Positions 28,812 to 38,328 of a DNA stretch of 64,000 bases are shown piece by piece (the first letter of the stretch is position 1; every line of letters starts with the position of its first letter). The position numbers and the translations under genes were made by a program. Source of the DNA: CAVTND01 sp963735955 (GTDB taxonomy: Bacteria > Pseudomonadota > Gammaproteobacteria > Burkholderiales > Burkholderiaceae_F); assembly GCA_963735955.1 (NCBI GenBank), contig CAVTND010000010.1, forward strand, positions 248,001 to 312,000, given 5' to 3'. A model generated the notes under the pieces. That model was given only the letters and a program-made list of their open reading frames with translations, was not told the origin of the DNA and did not search any database.

Positions 28812-31612
28812 TCAACGCCGTTGTTCGAACGACGCAATGATTCGCTCGCACCGCTGGCGATCGCGCTCGTCCGCGACACCGGGCGTCGCGCTCCAGTCCA
28901 GCAGAAGCTGATCGGCGGCACTGACGCCGGCCGAGGCCGTGCGCTTGAATCGATCACGCAATTGCCTGACCTGCAGCGCGAGCCGCTCTGCGGCTGCAGG
29001 TCGGGCGGGCTTTCCAGGCCGAGCAGCAACTCGATTTCGAGCAAGGCGTCGCGGCGTGAAGCGATGCACTCTTCGATCTGCGCGACATGATCGCCGCGCG
29101 ACTCGTCGTCGGTCAGCGCACGTTGAGCTGTGTCGCGACGAGCCGTCATCCTCTGCTCCCAGGCAGAGGGGAGCGGCGGCAGCACAGCCCAGCGCTGGTA
29201 AATCGATTCCGCCGCAGCTGCAGCCCGGTCCGTGTCCCTTTCCTCTTTCACGAGATCGTCGAGTTCTTCGCACAGCCGCTCCTTGTCGAGCAGTGTCCGC
29301 CAAACCGCCGCTTCCTGCGACTGGGTTCGTCGACGCAACATCTCCTCAACCCGCGTGCGAGCTGACTTGAAGCGCGCTTCGAGTGCCGACTGCACCGGCC
29401 CGCCTTCCGCGAGGGCTTTCCTCCACTGGTCTTGCAGTTCGCGCTGCGTACGGCGGACCTGTGCCTCTTCGACGTCGGTCGCTTGTGACAGTTGTTCGGC
29501 CTGTTCGCAAAGTCTGCTGAAGCCCTCGCGCTGCGCGTTCCTGCGTTCGTCCGCGTCTTTGCTCGATTTCTTGCGCACTTCGAACACGGCATTGCAGGCA
29601 CTTCGAAACCGCTCCCACAGCACACGTTCGTCACGCTGCGCCAGAGGCATCAACCTGGATTGCGCCTGCCAACGCGCCTGCAGCTCGCGCACCTGCGACG
29701 GCGCATCGCGCTCGAGTGCTTTCGCCGCCAGGGAATCCGCCTCGGCGATCAACGCCTGCCGTTCCGCCTTGGCCTGCTGAAGCGCGGTAGACAAGGTCTC
29801 GCGCAGGGCCGAGAGCGTGCTTCTCATGCGCGCATCGAGCTTCTTCCATGCATTCGGCTCAACGCTGCCGAGGGTCGTACCGCGCCAGGTTGTCTCGGTG
29901 TCGCGCAACCATTGCTGGATCGCGCGCCAGTCGCGTGGCTCGACGAGCAATGCCGACGCATGCGTTGCGGCGGCGTCGATGAAATCCTCGCGCTGCTTGC
30001 GTGCCTGTTTGTGTAGCGCCGCCAGCTCCGCGAAATGCCGCGCCACGGGTGCGTATGAAGTTTCGCAGGCGCGGTCAAAGCGCTCCCACAGAGACTTTGG
30101 CACTCCGGCGTGTTGCTCGTCGAGTTTCTTCCACTCGCCGCGCAATTGCTGAACCTCGCGCGCCAGCACCGCGGGCGCGAGCTTCTGCTGCAGGAGGCCT
30201 TCGGCGCGCTCGCACAACTGAAGGCGGGCTGTCTGCTGGCCAAACTTCTGCCAGCGCTCGAGTTCGACCAGCTGCTGCACAACACGGCTCAGGCGCTGCA
30301 CGGTCGGTTTCGGCAGCAATCCAGCGCCGGGTTTCAGCGCCCGGGCCCCATCGGCGGCGCCGCGGGCGTCCTGCAACTGACCCGCTACCAGCGCTTGCTC
30401 GGCCAGATGAAGCAACTCGTGCAGCCGTTGCCGCGCCGCGCCTTGCTGTTGCTGGGCGGCGCTCAGGTATGCCAGCCGGCCTCGCTCGATTGCCAACAGT
30501 GCGGACTCAAATCGCCGCGTCAACGCCGGCGTACGGACCCGCATGTCGAGTGCCTGCCAGCGGGCCGGGAGTTGCGCGTCGTCGATCGGCGTTCCTGCCG
30601 CCAGCTGCTCGGCCTCCACGACCAGAGCTTCGGCGGCAGCAAGCGCCAGCGCCGCTTGCTCCCACCGTGCGATCTGCCGTTCAGCCAGCGTCAGCTTCTC
30701 AAGGGCTTTGTCATCGTTGTTCTGGTTCGCCTCGGCTTGCAGCCCGAGAAATTCGTTGCGCACGGCTGACAGTGCGGCGGCTACCGGGGGAGATTGCAGC
30801 GACGTCAGCCAGGCCTTGAGCCGCTGCTCGAATCGCGTATGGGCCTGCTGCGCCTCCCGCTCGCGTTCGAATCGCTGTTGGATCAACTCGCCGACTGCTT
30901 CCCACCGGGTACGGCGAGAGTGGTCATCGCCCAGATCGAGCGCATTCCAGCGCCGATCGAGATCCACCACAGCCATGACGATCGGACCAGGCTGCACCAC
31001 GAGCGCTTCGGCCTGCGCCAGGATCTCGTCCGCCGCCGCGGCTTGCTTCACACGGTGGTCGATCGCGTCGAGGCGCTGGCGAGCGAGGCGGGCGACGCCG
31101 CGGTCCTTGTCCTTCGCTCCATCGAAAAGTCGGCGCAACTGCTCGGGCGCATGCACGCGCTCGGCTGCCGAAATGCGTAGCGAGGATTGAGAGGCAGCGA
31201 GCGCAAGCTCGACCAGAACTGCCTCATCGCGAATGCCCTCGATCGCGAGGCGATGGCGCTCTGCATCCTTCGCATGCAACGCAACCTCGGCACGGACGGC
31301 GTCGGTGCAGTGCTGCGCGGCAAGCAACGCCCGCGCGGCCGCTTCGTCCGGCGTTGTTGCCAGCGTCCTGCCGAGCGACGACGCGATCATCGCTTGTACG
31401 TGCGGCGCGGCCTCCGCCCGCAGGGCGTCGGCGAGTACGGCCAGATCAACACAGCGGCCGGCCGCGGCGGCACGCACTTCCGGCGCGGGGTCGCCAGTGA
31501 GCAGTTGCGCCAGCACGGTCGAATCCTCCGGCAGCGCGGCGACCGCGATCACGCGCCGCGCAGCGTCGGGGTGTTCGTGGAGGGGGGATCCGAAAACTAA
31601 ATTGCTGAGCAC
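28812..31612 (-). CDS. DUF349-repeat protein, about 930 aa (one frame break near the 3' end)
   Basis: A long, mostly helical, Ala/Arg/Glu-rich protein with repeated DUF349 segments (WKKLDEQHAGVPKSLWERFDRAC, then similar W-x-R-F units). An N-terminal HEAT-like region precedes them. Near 29000 the open frame drifts into an anti-sense-like tail; shifting one frame restores a credible C-terminus (ERLALQVRQLRDRFKR to FEQRR) ending at 28812. DUF349 proteins are implicated in ribosome-associated stress functions, but the role here is unassigned. Confidence 0.75.
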
Positions 31613-31729
31613 GATGCAAGTGGAGGCGGCAGTCAGGATCAGGCAGACCCGTTCGTCCGCCGGAGTGGGAATGCTACCCAGTTACTGTTACTGCAGGCCA
31701 TTCGTTCCCCTTCTTGCCCAGCGCGGTAC

Positions 31730-32215
31730 CTATCCGAGCTTGTAACCGAATTTCCTCAGCAGTTGCTTGCGCGCCTCGATGTCGGGCGGCGACTCCACGC
31801 CTAGGCTCTTCATGCCGTCGATCACACCAAGGATCCCGCGTCCGCCTGCGGTCTCGGCCACGACGACCTCGACCGGGTTGGCCGTGGCGCAGTAAATATG
31901 GCACACCTCGGGCACCGCCTTGATCGTGTTCAGGATATTGACCGGAAACCCGCCGTTGATAAAGACGATGAAGCAGTGACCGCAACTCAGGGCCAGCGCG
32001 TTCGTCTTCGCAAGGTCGATCAGGTCCGCGTCGTTGCCGGTCCAGCGTACCAAAGCGGGGCCGCTCGCTTCACAAAATGCGATGCCGAACTTCATCTGCG
32101 GCACGGTCTGCACAATCGCTTCGTGCAGGTCTTCGACGGTCTTGATGAAGTGTGCCTGGCCGAGAATGAAATTGATGTCGGCCGGCTTCTTGATGGGGAC
32201 GGTGGTCAGTTCCAT
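31730..32215 (-). CDS. Adenosine-specific kinase family protein (COG1839), 161 aa
   Basis: ATG 32215 is chosen because the family start MELTTVPIKKP lies there. Conserved segments: FGIAFCEASGPALVRWTGND, SCGHCFIVFI and CATANPVEVVVAET. The family has been crystallised from archaea and is annotated as adenosine-specific kinase, though its physiological role is unsure. It appears to be a single-gene unit. Confidence 0.8.
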   Translation of the reverse strand: MELTTVPIKKPADINFILGQAHFIKTVEDLHEAIVQTVPQMKFGIAFCEASGPALVRWTGNDADLIDLAKTNALALSCGHCFIVFINGGFPVNILNTIKAVPEVCHIYCATANPVEVVVAETAGGRGILGVIDGMKSLGVESPPDIEARKQLLRKFGYKLG

Positions 32216-32357
32216 ACGAAGCCTCCTTCGGTTTGCCGGGGGCCAAAAGCATAGGCGCGCCGCCCCAACGTGGCACAGCTCCTGATACCGGCCAGAACGC
32301 CCGGCTTCCGGGGCAATGTCTTGTCCGCGTCCACCGTTCGTTAGTTCACGCCGCCGA

Positions 32358-32909
32358 CTACTTCGAAGTTTCCGGCGGGACAAGAACTGGCTGGCCATCT
32401 CTCACAGGAAGCGTCGCGCCTGGCTTGAACGACGTACGGACGACGCTTTCCTTGCCGGCTAGTCGGTAGGTGACGTCGTAGCCGACCAGCTTCTTCGATG
32501 TTTCATTGACTGTCTTGCAGCGTTTCTCCGTCGTGGTCTCGACATCGTTCCGCTGCATGTTCTTCTGCACCTGGTTTCCGGCATAGGCGCCACCCGCGGC
32601 CCCGGCCACCGTGGCGAGGGTCTTGCCCCTTCCGCCACCGATCTGGTTGCCCAACACCCCGCCCGCCACGCCGCCGATCACGGAGCCCGCGATGCGGTTC
32701 GTGTCCTTCACCGGGGCCTGTTTCTGAACCTGCACGTCCTGGCACTCTTCGCGTGGCGTGGTGATCGTCTGGGTGACCTCCTTGACCGCAACTACATCGG
32801 CGACGGTCGGCTGAGTCATCTTCTTGTAGCCCGTAACGCCGCCCGCGGTCAGCACTACCATCGCGATTCCGCCAATCACAACACCCTTGATCATGGATTT
32901 GTCCATCAT
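32358..32909 (-). CDS. Glycine-zipper 2TM envelope protein (YcfJ-like), 183 aa
   Basis: An N-terminal membrane segment (IKGVVIGGIAMVVLTAGG) is followed by a periplasmic region. A glycine zipper (AGSVIGGVAGGVLGNQIGGG and GAAGGAYAGNQ) is the hallmark of outer-membrane or envelope 2TM proteins. One cysteine pair (EECQD, EKRCKT) may form a disulfide. AAGGGAAAC precedes the two adjacent ATGs. Confidence 0.75.
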   Translation of the reverse strand: MMDKSMIKGVVIGGIAMVVLTAGGVTGYKKMTQPTVADVVAVKEVTQTITTPREECQDVQVQKQAPVKDTNRIAGSVIGGVAGGVLGNQIGGGRGKTLATVAGAAGGAYAGNQVQKNMQRNDVETTTEKRCKTVNETSKKLVGYDVTYRLAGKESVVRTSFKPGATLPVRDGQPVLVPPETSK

Positions 32910-33087
32910 TGTTTCCCTTCCCGAATTTCAAGCGGCATAGTTTCTCAGGGGATTGAGCATTCGAGGCCGAATACGATCCTCACCGGCCTAACGCATACCC
33001 GCGTCGTCCGATGACAAGCTCGTCGCTGGCCGATCCTGGCAGCCAGATCACCAACAACGGCTGCCGTGCTTGAAGAAAGCTACGCGC

Positions 33088-34482
33088 CTAGCGAACCATC
33101 CCTAGCGTTTGGGGCAGCCAGAGCGTCAGCGTCGGCCAGTAGGTCACGATCCCGAGAAACACCAGCATCGTCAGCAGCCATGGCCACACCGCGATCGTCA
33201 GCTCGGTAATCCCCATCTTGGTGATGCCGCTCGCCACATACAGGTTGAGCCCCACTGGCGGGTGGCACATGCCGACTTCCATGTTGACGACCATCATGAT
33301 GCCAAAATGGATCGGGTCGATGCCAAGCTTCATCGCGACCGGGAACAGGATCGGCGCCATGATCAGCACGATGGAGGACGGCTCCATCACGTTGCCGGCA
33401 AGCAGCAGGATGATGTTGACGAACAGCAGGAAAGCGATGACGCCAAGGCCCTTGTCGAGCATCCACGCGGCGAGTTCCTGCGGAATCTGCTCCGAAGTCA
33501 TCAGGTAGCTGAACATCACTGCGTTGGTGATGATGTAGAGCAGCATCGCGCTCATGTTGGCCGAGTCCAGCAGCACCTTCGGTACTTTGGACAGTGGCAT
33601 GTCCTTGTAGACGAAAATTGCGACGAAGAACGCATAGACCGCACTCATCGCGGCAGCTTCGGTCGGCGTGAAGATGCCGGTGTAGATGCCGCCAATGACA
33701 ACGATGACGAGCAGCAGCCCCCAGATGCTTTCGCGGAAAGTCCGCCAGCGTTCGGGCCATGTCGCCTTTGGCTGCCGTGGGTAGTTGTTCTTGCGCGCGC
33801 GCCACCAGGTCGTCATGCCGAGCATCGTTGCGAGAACGATTCCAGGAATGATGCCGGCGATGAACAGCGCGCCGACCGAAGTGTTGGTCGCGACCGCGTA
33901 CATCACCATGACGATCGACGGCGGGATCAGGATGCCGAGCGCGCCCGAAGTGGTGATGACGCCCGCGCCGAATCGCGGGGGGAAGCCTTGTTTGATCATC
34001 GCCGGCAGCAGAATCGCACCGATCGCGACGACCGTCGCCGGCGAGCTTCCCGACACGGCGGCGAACAGGGCGCACGCCATGACGCCAGCGAGCCCGAGAC
34101 CGCCGTGCCAGTGACTGACCATCGCCGAAGCGAAGTTGATCATCCGTCGCGCCACCCCGCCATGCGTCAGGAAGTTGCCGGCGAGAATGAAGAACGGGAT
34201 CGCCATGATTTCGAACCGCTCGATGCCGGTGAACAGCTTCAACGCGACCGACTCGATCGGCACATTCGTCATCGTGAAGAGATAAGTCAGCACGGTCAGG
34301 CCAAGCGAAATCGAGATCGGCATCCCGGTCAGCATCAGGCCGAACAACAACGCAAAGATGATCCAGGCGTTCGCGATTGCGACGCCGGCAAACTTAAGAA
34401 CGATCGGAATGGCAATCAACACCGGCGGAATGAGCCCCGGCCAGCGCGGGCCTGCGACGGGGGAGGGGATCGCGGCGCTCAT
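33088..34482 (-). CDS. dctM: TRAP transporter large permease DctM
   Basis: 464 residues with about twelve to fourteen helices. Typical features: ILAGNFLTHGGVARRM, FAAVSGSSPATVVAIGAI and GLNLYVASGI. It forms the inner-membrane ion-coupled channel for C4-dicarboxylate-type substrates. ATG overlaps the dctQ stop by 4 bp; last gene of the dctPQM group. Confidence 0.93.
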   Translation of the reverse strand: MSAAIPSPVAGPRWPGLIPPVLIAIPIVLKFAGVAIANAWIIFALLFGLMLTGMPISISLGLTVLTYLFTMTNVPIESVALKLFTGIERFEIMAIPFFILAGNFLTHGGVARRMINFASAMVSHWHGGLGLAGVMACALFAAVSGSSPATVVAIGAILLPAMIKQGFPPRFGAGVITTSGALGILIPPSIVMVMYAVATNTSVGALFIAGIIPGIVLATMLGMTTWWRARKNNYPRQPKATWPERWRTFRESIWGLLLVIVVIGGIYTGIFTPTEAAAMSAVYAFFVAIFVYKDMPLSKVPKVLLDSANMSAMLLYIITNAVMFSYLMTSEQIPQELAAWMLDKGLGVIAFLLFVNIILLLAGNVMEPSSIVLIMAPILFPVAMKLGIDPIHFGIMMVVNMEVGMCHPPVGLNLYVASGITKMGITELTIAVWPWLLTMLVFLGIVTYWPTLTLWLPQTLGMVR

Positions 34483-35078
34483 GGCTTGCCTGCCTTCACG
34501 GGCGCAGGATGGAGGTCCTCGACCAGCGCCCAGGGATCGACATCCTCGATGCCCTCGACGTGCGCGACGTCATGGTGTGGCAGCTGCCCGGTGCGCGCGA
34601 ATGACCACGCTACCTGCAAAAAGCGGAAGCACATCAGGTACGAGCCGACAGGGATGCACAGATAGACGATCCACTTCGGCAGCTCGAGGTCGGGTGAGAC
34701 GGAATCGGTGTGGGCAATGTCCCAGACGAAGGTCGCACCCAGCGTGCCGACGATCCCGGTGAAAACGGCGCCAGCGGCAAGTCCGAACAGGACGTAGAGC
34801 TTGCGCGTGTTGCCGGGCAGCCGGTTGATCATCACGTCTACACCTACGTGGATGCCGGTGCGCACGCCATAGGCGGCGCCGAACTTCGCCATCCACACGA
34901 ACATGTAGATGCAAAGTTCCTGTGCCCAGGTTAGGTCAATCTTGAGCAGTGCGTCCTGGAGGCCGGGAATCGGAAGACCGGCGGCGTAACGGTGGACAAC
35001 CGCGACGAAGATCAGCAGGGTGGCCGCGCCCATCAGGAACGCAATCAGCCACTCCTCGAGATGGTCGAGGAATTTCAA
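34479..35078 (-). CDS. dctQ: TRAP transporter small permease DctQ
   Basis: 199 residues with four helices, including LTWAQELCIYMFVWMAKFGAAYG, the DctQ signature. It bridges DctM and the binding protein. The gene lies 27 bp after the dctP stop. Confidence 0.9.
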   Translation of the reverse strand: MKFLDHLEEWLIAFLMGAATLLIFVAVVHRYAAGLPIPGLQDALLKIDLTWAQELCIYMFVWMAKFGAAYGVRTGIHVGVDVMINRLPGNTRKLYVLFGLAAGAVFTGIVGTLGATFVWDIAHTDSVSPDLELPKWIVYLCIPVGSYLMCFRFLQVAWSFARTGQLPHHDVAHVEGIEDVDPWALVEDLHPAPVKAGKP

Positions 35079-35105
35079 GGCTGCGCTCCCCGCACGATCG
35101 CCGCG

Positions 35106-36101
35106 CTATGGCTGAAATCCGGTTGCCTTGTAGACCTCAGCGATCGTTTCCTTGCCCACCCGCGCCTCGTTTTCCTTGTGCACGACAACGAGTGCCTTCT
35201 TCATCGCCGCCTTCTGGTCGGGCGTGAGCGTGATGATCTCCGTCTTGCCGGAAGCCTTGACCGCCGCCAGTGCGTCCAGATTCTCCTTCTGCGCAATGTC
35301 GTTGGCGTACTTGGTCGCGTCCTTCATCGCGCCTTCCAGCGTTGTGCGGACATCGGGAGGCAGACCGTCCCAGAATTTCTTGTTGACGATCACCGCGTAG
35401 CCCAGATAGCCATGGTCGGTCAGAGCGAGGTACTTCTGCACTTCCTGCATCTTCTGCGTGTAGAAGTTTGACGGCGGATTCTCTGTGCCGTCGACGACGC
35501 CGGTCTGCAGCGACTGGTAGACCTCGGAGAAAGCCATGACCTGCGGAATCGCACCCAGCGCCTTCATCTCGTCGCCCAGGACCTTCGACGACTGAATGCG
35601 CATCTTGAGACCCTTGTAATCGGCCGGCACGCGGATGGGCTTGTTCGCGCTCATGACCTTGAAGCCATTGTCCCAGTACGCAAGGCCAACGATGCCTTTC
35701 GACTCCAGTTTCTTTAACAGCGCCGCGCCGACCGGTCCCGTCGTCACTTTATGCAGTTCTTCGGTGTTATCGAAGATGTAGGGCAGATCGAACACCTCGA
35801 ATTCGCGCACGCCGAGCGGGCCGAACTTGGCGAGCGAGGGTGCGAGCATCTGCACCGAACCCAGCTGCAGCGCCTCCATCTCCTCGCCGTCCTTGAACAG
35901 CGAGCTGTTCGGATAGACCTCGACCTTGACCTTGCCTTTGGTGCGCTCTTCAGCCAGCTTCTTGAAGTACTCGGCGCCCTTGCCCTTGGGCGTTTCGACC
36001 GCCACGACATGGCTGAACTTGATGACGATGGGAGTCTGGGCGGAGGCGTTTGTGAACGACAGGATTGCAATTGCAAGCGCAGAGGCCATGGTGCGAAACA
36101 T
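35106..36101 (-). CDS. dctP: TRAP transporter substrate-binding protein DctP
   Basis: 331 residues with a signal peptide (about 21 residues, cleavage after ASA). The sequence IVIKFSHVVAVETPKGKGA at the N-terminus, SSKVLGDEMKALGA and VDGTENPPSNFYTQKMQEVQ are typical of DctP binding proteins for C4-dicarboxylates. Position downstream of malic enzyme suggests malate or fumarate uptake; this is inference. Confidence 0.9.
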   Translation of the reverse strand: MFRTMASALAIAILSFTNASAQTPIVIKFSHVVAVETPKGKGAEYFKKLAEERTKGKVKVEVYPNSSLFKDGEEMEALQLGSVQMLAPSLAKFGPLGVREFEVFDLPYIFDNTEELHKVTTGPVGAALLKKLESKGIVGLAYWDNGFKVMSANKPIRVPADYKGLKMRIQSSKVLGDEMKALGAIPQVMAFSEVYQSLQTGVVDGTENPPSNFYTQKMQEVQKYLALTDHGYLGYAVIVNKKFWDGLPPDVRTTLEGAMKDATKYANDIAQKENLDALAAVKASGKTEIITLTPDQKAAMKKALVVVHKENEARVGKETIAEVYKATGFQP

Positions 36102-36183
36102 GATCGTTACTCCTCGGACGCCGGATGAGCTCGTCAGAAAATGAGATCGTGCAAAAAGGGTGGATCCGGTGCTGCCGTCGCTC

Positions 36184-36660
36184 CTAGTTGCCTGCGCGCT
36201 TTGCTACCGGCGAATAAAGATCGAGCACTTGAAGGCGCGTGGCTTGCAGCCGGCCAGCCACCACCGCAAGCAAGCGGTACATGAAGGCAAAGCCGAACTG
36301 AGGATCCTTTTTGCAGGCTGCCAGCAATTCGCCGCCGTCGAGCGCGAGTGCGTCAACCCGCTCTAGCGCGCGCGCCTGGAAGTACTTACCCGTGCCCATC
36401 AGCAGAGCCGACCAGCCGAGCTCGTCGCCGGCCGCCAGCGTTTGGACGCGCAGGACGTGATCGGGTGCGTCGATTTCGAGTGCAACGAGCCCGGCAACGA
36501 GCAGGTAGAACTCGTGGCATTCGTCCCCTTCGCGAAAAATGACCTGATCGCGTTCGAAACGCGTACGCGTTGCCAGAGTGGCAAGCTTTTCGACATGTTC
36601 TGGCGAAAACGCCTCGACGAAGGGATGTCGCTGCAGCAGGGTCAGGACGGGCTCGGTCAT
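36184..36660 (-). CDS. Second HTH-less cNMP-binding protein, 158 aa
   Basis: A cNMP-binding domain covers residues 1-120 (RDQVIFREGDECHEFYLLVAGLVALEI, AAGDELGWSALL). The C-terminal helix ends at residue 158 with no HTH. Its start overlaps the malic enzyme stop by the ATGA arrangement, so the two are translationally coupled. A regulatory role for the pyruvate/malate enzymes is possible but only inferred from position. Confidence 0.72.
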   Translation of the reverse strand: MTEPVLTLLQRHPFVEAFSPEHVEKLATLATRTRFERDQVIFREGDECHEFYLLVAGLVALEIDAPDHVLRVQTLAAGDELGWSALLMGTGKYFQARALERVDALALDGGELLAACKKDPQFGFAFMYRLLAVVAGRLQATRLQVLDLYSPVAKRAGN

Positions 36661-38312
36661 CGGATGTAGCTCGCGTAACGTGGTTCGTACATCTGCGACT
36701 GGATGAACTGCAGCATGTCGGCGGGCTTCTTGGCCCGGGCGAATCCTCGATCGAAGGCTACGCCGGCAACGGCAACGGCAATCTGCGCCGACACATCGCG
36801 CACGCTCTTGAGCGGCGGGTACAGGCTTCCCTGGTCGAGGTCGGCCTGCGTGACCTGGGACGCAAGCGTGCGGGCGGCTGCCATGAACATTTCGTCGGTG
36901 ATGCGGCTTGTCCGGCTGGCGATGGCGCCCAGTCCCACGCCCGGAAAGATGTATGAGTTGTTGCCCTGGCGCGGAATGAAGGTCCGTCCGCCGAATGCGA
37001 CGGGATCAAACGGGGAGCCGGAGGCGAACAGCGCGCGACCGTCCGACCACTGGTAGGCCTGTTCGGCGGTGCATTCGGACTTCGAGGTAGGGTTCGACAG
37101 CGCGAAGATGATGGGCCGCTGATTGATCGTGCTCATCGTGCGAACAATGGCCTCATCGAACGCTCCACCGACCGCCGCGACACCGATGATGGCAGTTGGC
37201 CGAAGTGCGGTGACAGAGTCGAGCAGGGTGGCGACTTCCGCGTGCGAATGGGCATACGGCCGCTTGTGGTCGCTGAGGTCGGCGCGCTGCGCAACCACCA
37301 GGCCGCGCGAATCGAACAGCCAGCAGCGCCGTCGTGCGGCCGCTTCGTCAAGTCCGTCGGCCATCATGGCCGCGACCGCGAGATTAGCGATACCGGTCGC
37401 GGCTTCGCCCGCGCCCTGGAACAGCAGCATCTGTTCGCCGATTCCGCCGCCGGTGACACGCAATGCCGAGAACAGACCCGCGACCGCGACCGCGGCAGTG
37501 CCCTGGATGTCGTCGTTGAACGTCGGAATCCGATCGCGGTACTTGCGCAGCAAACGGAATGCGCTGTGATTGGCAAAGTCCTCGAACTGGATCACCACGC
37601 CGGGAAAGGCCTCCTGCGCCGCGGTGACGAATTCCTCGATGAACGCGTCGTATTCCTCGCCCTTCAGGCGCGGCTCGTGCAGTCCGATATAGAGCGGATC
37701 CTTGAGAAAGGCGACATTGTTGGTGCCAACGTCGATCAGAACCGGCAGGCATGAATTCGGCGGCACTCCGGCGCAGGCGGTATAGAGCGCGAGCTTGCCG
37801 ACCGGGATGCCCATGCCATTGGCACCGAGGTCGCCGAGGCCGAGGATCCTTTCGCCGTCGCTGACCACGATGATGGCGACGTCGCGAAGCGGCCAGTTCT
37901 GCAGCACGCGCTTGATGTGGCCTCGATCCTTCGCGCTGATGAACAGTCCGCGCGCGCGCTGCAGGATGTGACCGTACTGCTGGCAGGCGAGGCCAACGGT
38001 CGGCGTGTAGACAATCGGCATCATCTCGTCCGGGTGGTCGATCAGCATCCGGAAGAAAAGCGCCTCGTTGCGGTCGTGCAGGGCGGCGAGATCGATGTAC
38101 TTTTCGAGGGCCGAATTCTTGCGGCGAAAGTTTTCCAGCACGCGCACAACCTGCTCATCCTGTGAGCACACATGCGGCGGCAGCAGGCCACGGATGCCGA
38201 ACGCATCACGCTCGGCTTCGCTGAATGCAGTGCCCTTGTTGAGCGCGGGGTCGCGCAACAGGTCGATTCCTCGCGGGAGGTCGGCCGGATGAACGGGGTT
38301 TTTCTGCAGCAT
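36657..38312 (-). CDS. maeA: NAD-dependent malic enzyme
   Basis: 551 residues, the length of the MaeA/SfcA class. Conserved blocks: MPIVYTPTVGLACQQYG, VSDGERILGLGDLGANGMGIPVGK, FNDDIQGTAAVAVAG and FALSNPTSKSECT. It converts malate to pyruvate, CO2 and NADH. It lies 16 bp after the GltD-ferredoxin gene in the por operon, placing malate-derived pyruvate next to its ferredoxin-dependent oxidation. Confidence 0.94.
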   Translation of the reverse strand: MLQKNPVHPADLPRGIDLLRDPALNKGTAFSEAERDAFGIRGLLPPHVCSQDEQVVRVLENFRRKNSALEKYIDLAALHDRNEALFFRMLIDHPDEMMPIVYTPTVGLACQQYGHILQRARGLFISAKDRGHIKRVLQNWPLRDVAIIVVSDGERILGLGDLGANGMGIPVGKLALYTACAGVPPNSCLPVLIDVGTNNVAFLKDPLYIGLHEPRLKGEEYDAFIEEFVTAAQEAFPGVVIQFEDFANHSAFRLLRKYRDRIPTFNDDIQGTAAVAVAGLFSALRVTGGGIGEQMLLFQGAGEAATGIANLAVAAMMADGLDEAAARRRCWLFDSRGLVVAQRADLSDHKRPYAHSHAEVATLLDSVTALRPTAIIGVAAVGGAFDEAIVRTMSTINQRPIIFALSNPTSKSECTAEQAYQWSDGRALFASGSPFDPVAFGGRTFIPRQGNNSYIFPGVGLGAIASRTSRITDEMFMAAARTLASQVTQADLDQGSLYPPLKSVRDVSAQIAVAVAGVAFDRGFARAKKPADMLQFIQSQMYEPRYASYIR

Positions 38313-38328
38313 CGTGTTTGCCTCTGGC

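Noticed and set aside
28673..29000. The open C-terminal tail of the DUF349 frame as true sequence
   Set aside because: It overlaps the Mut7-C gene start and has unrelated composition; the neighbouring frame gives a family-like C-terminus ending at 28812.
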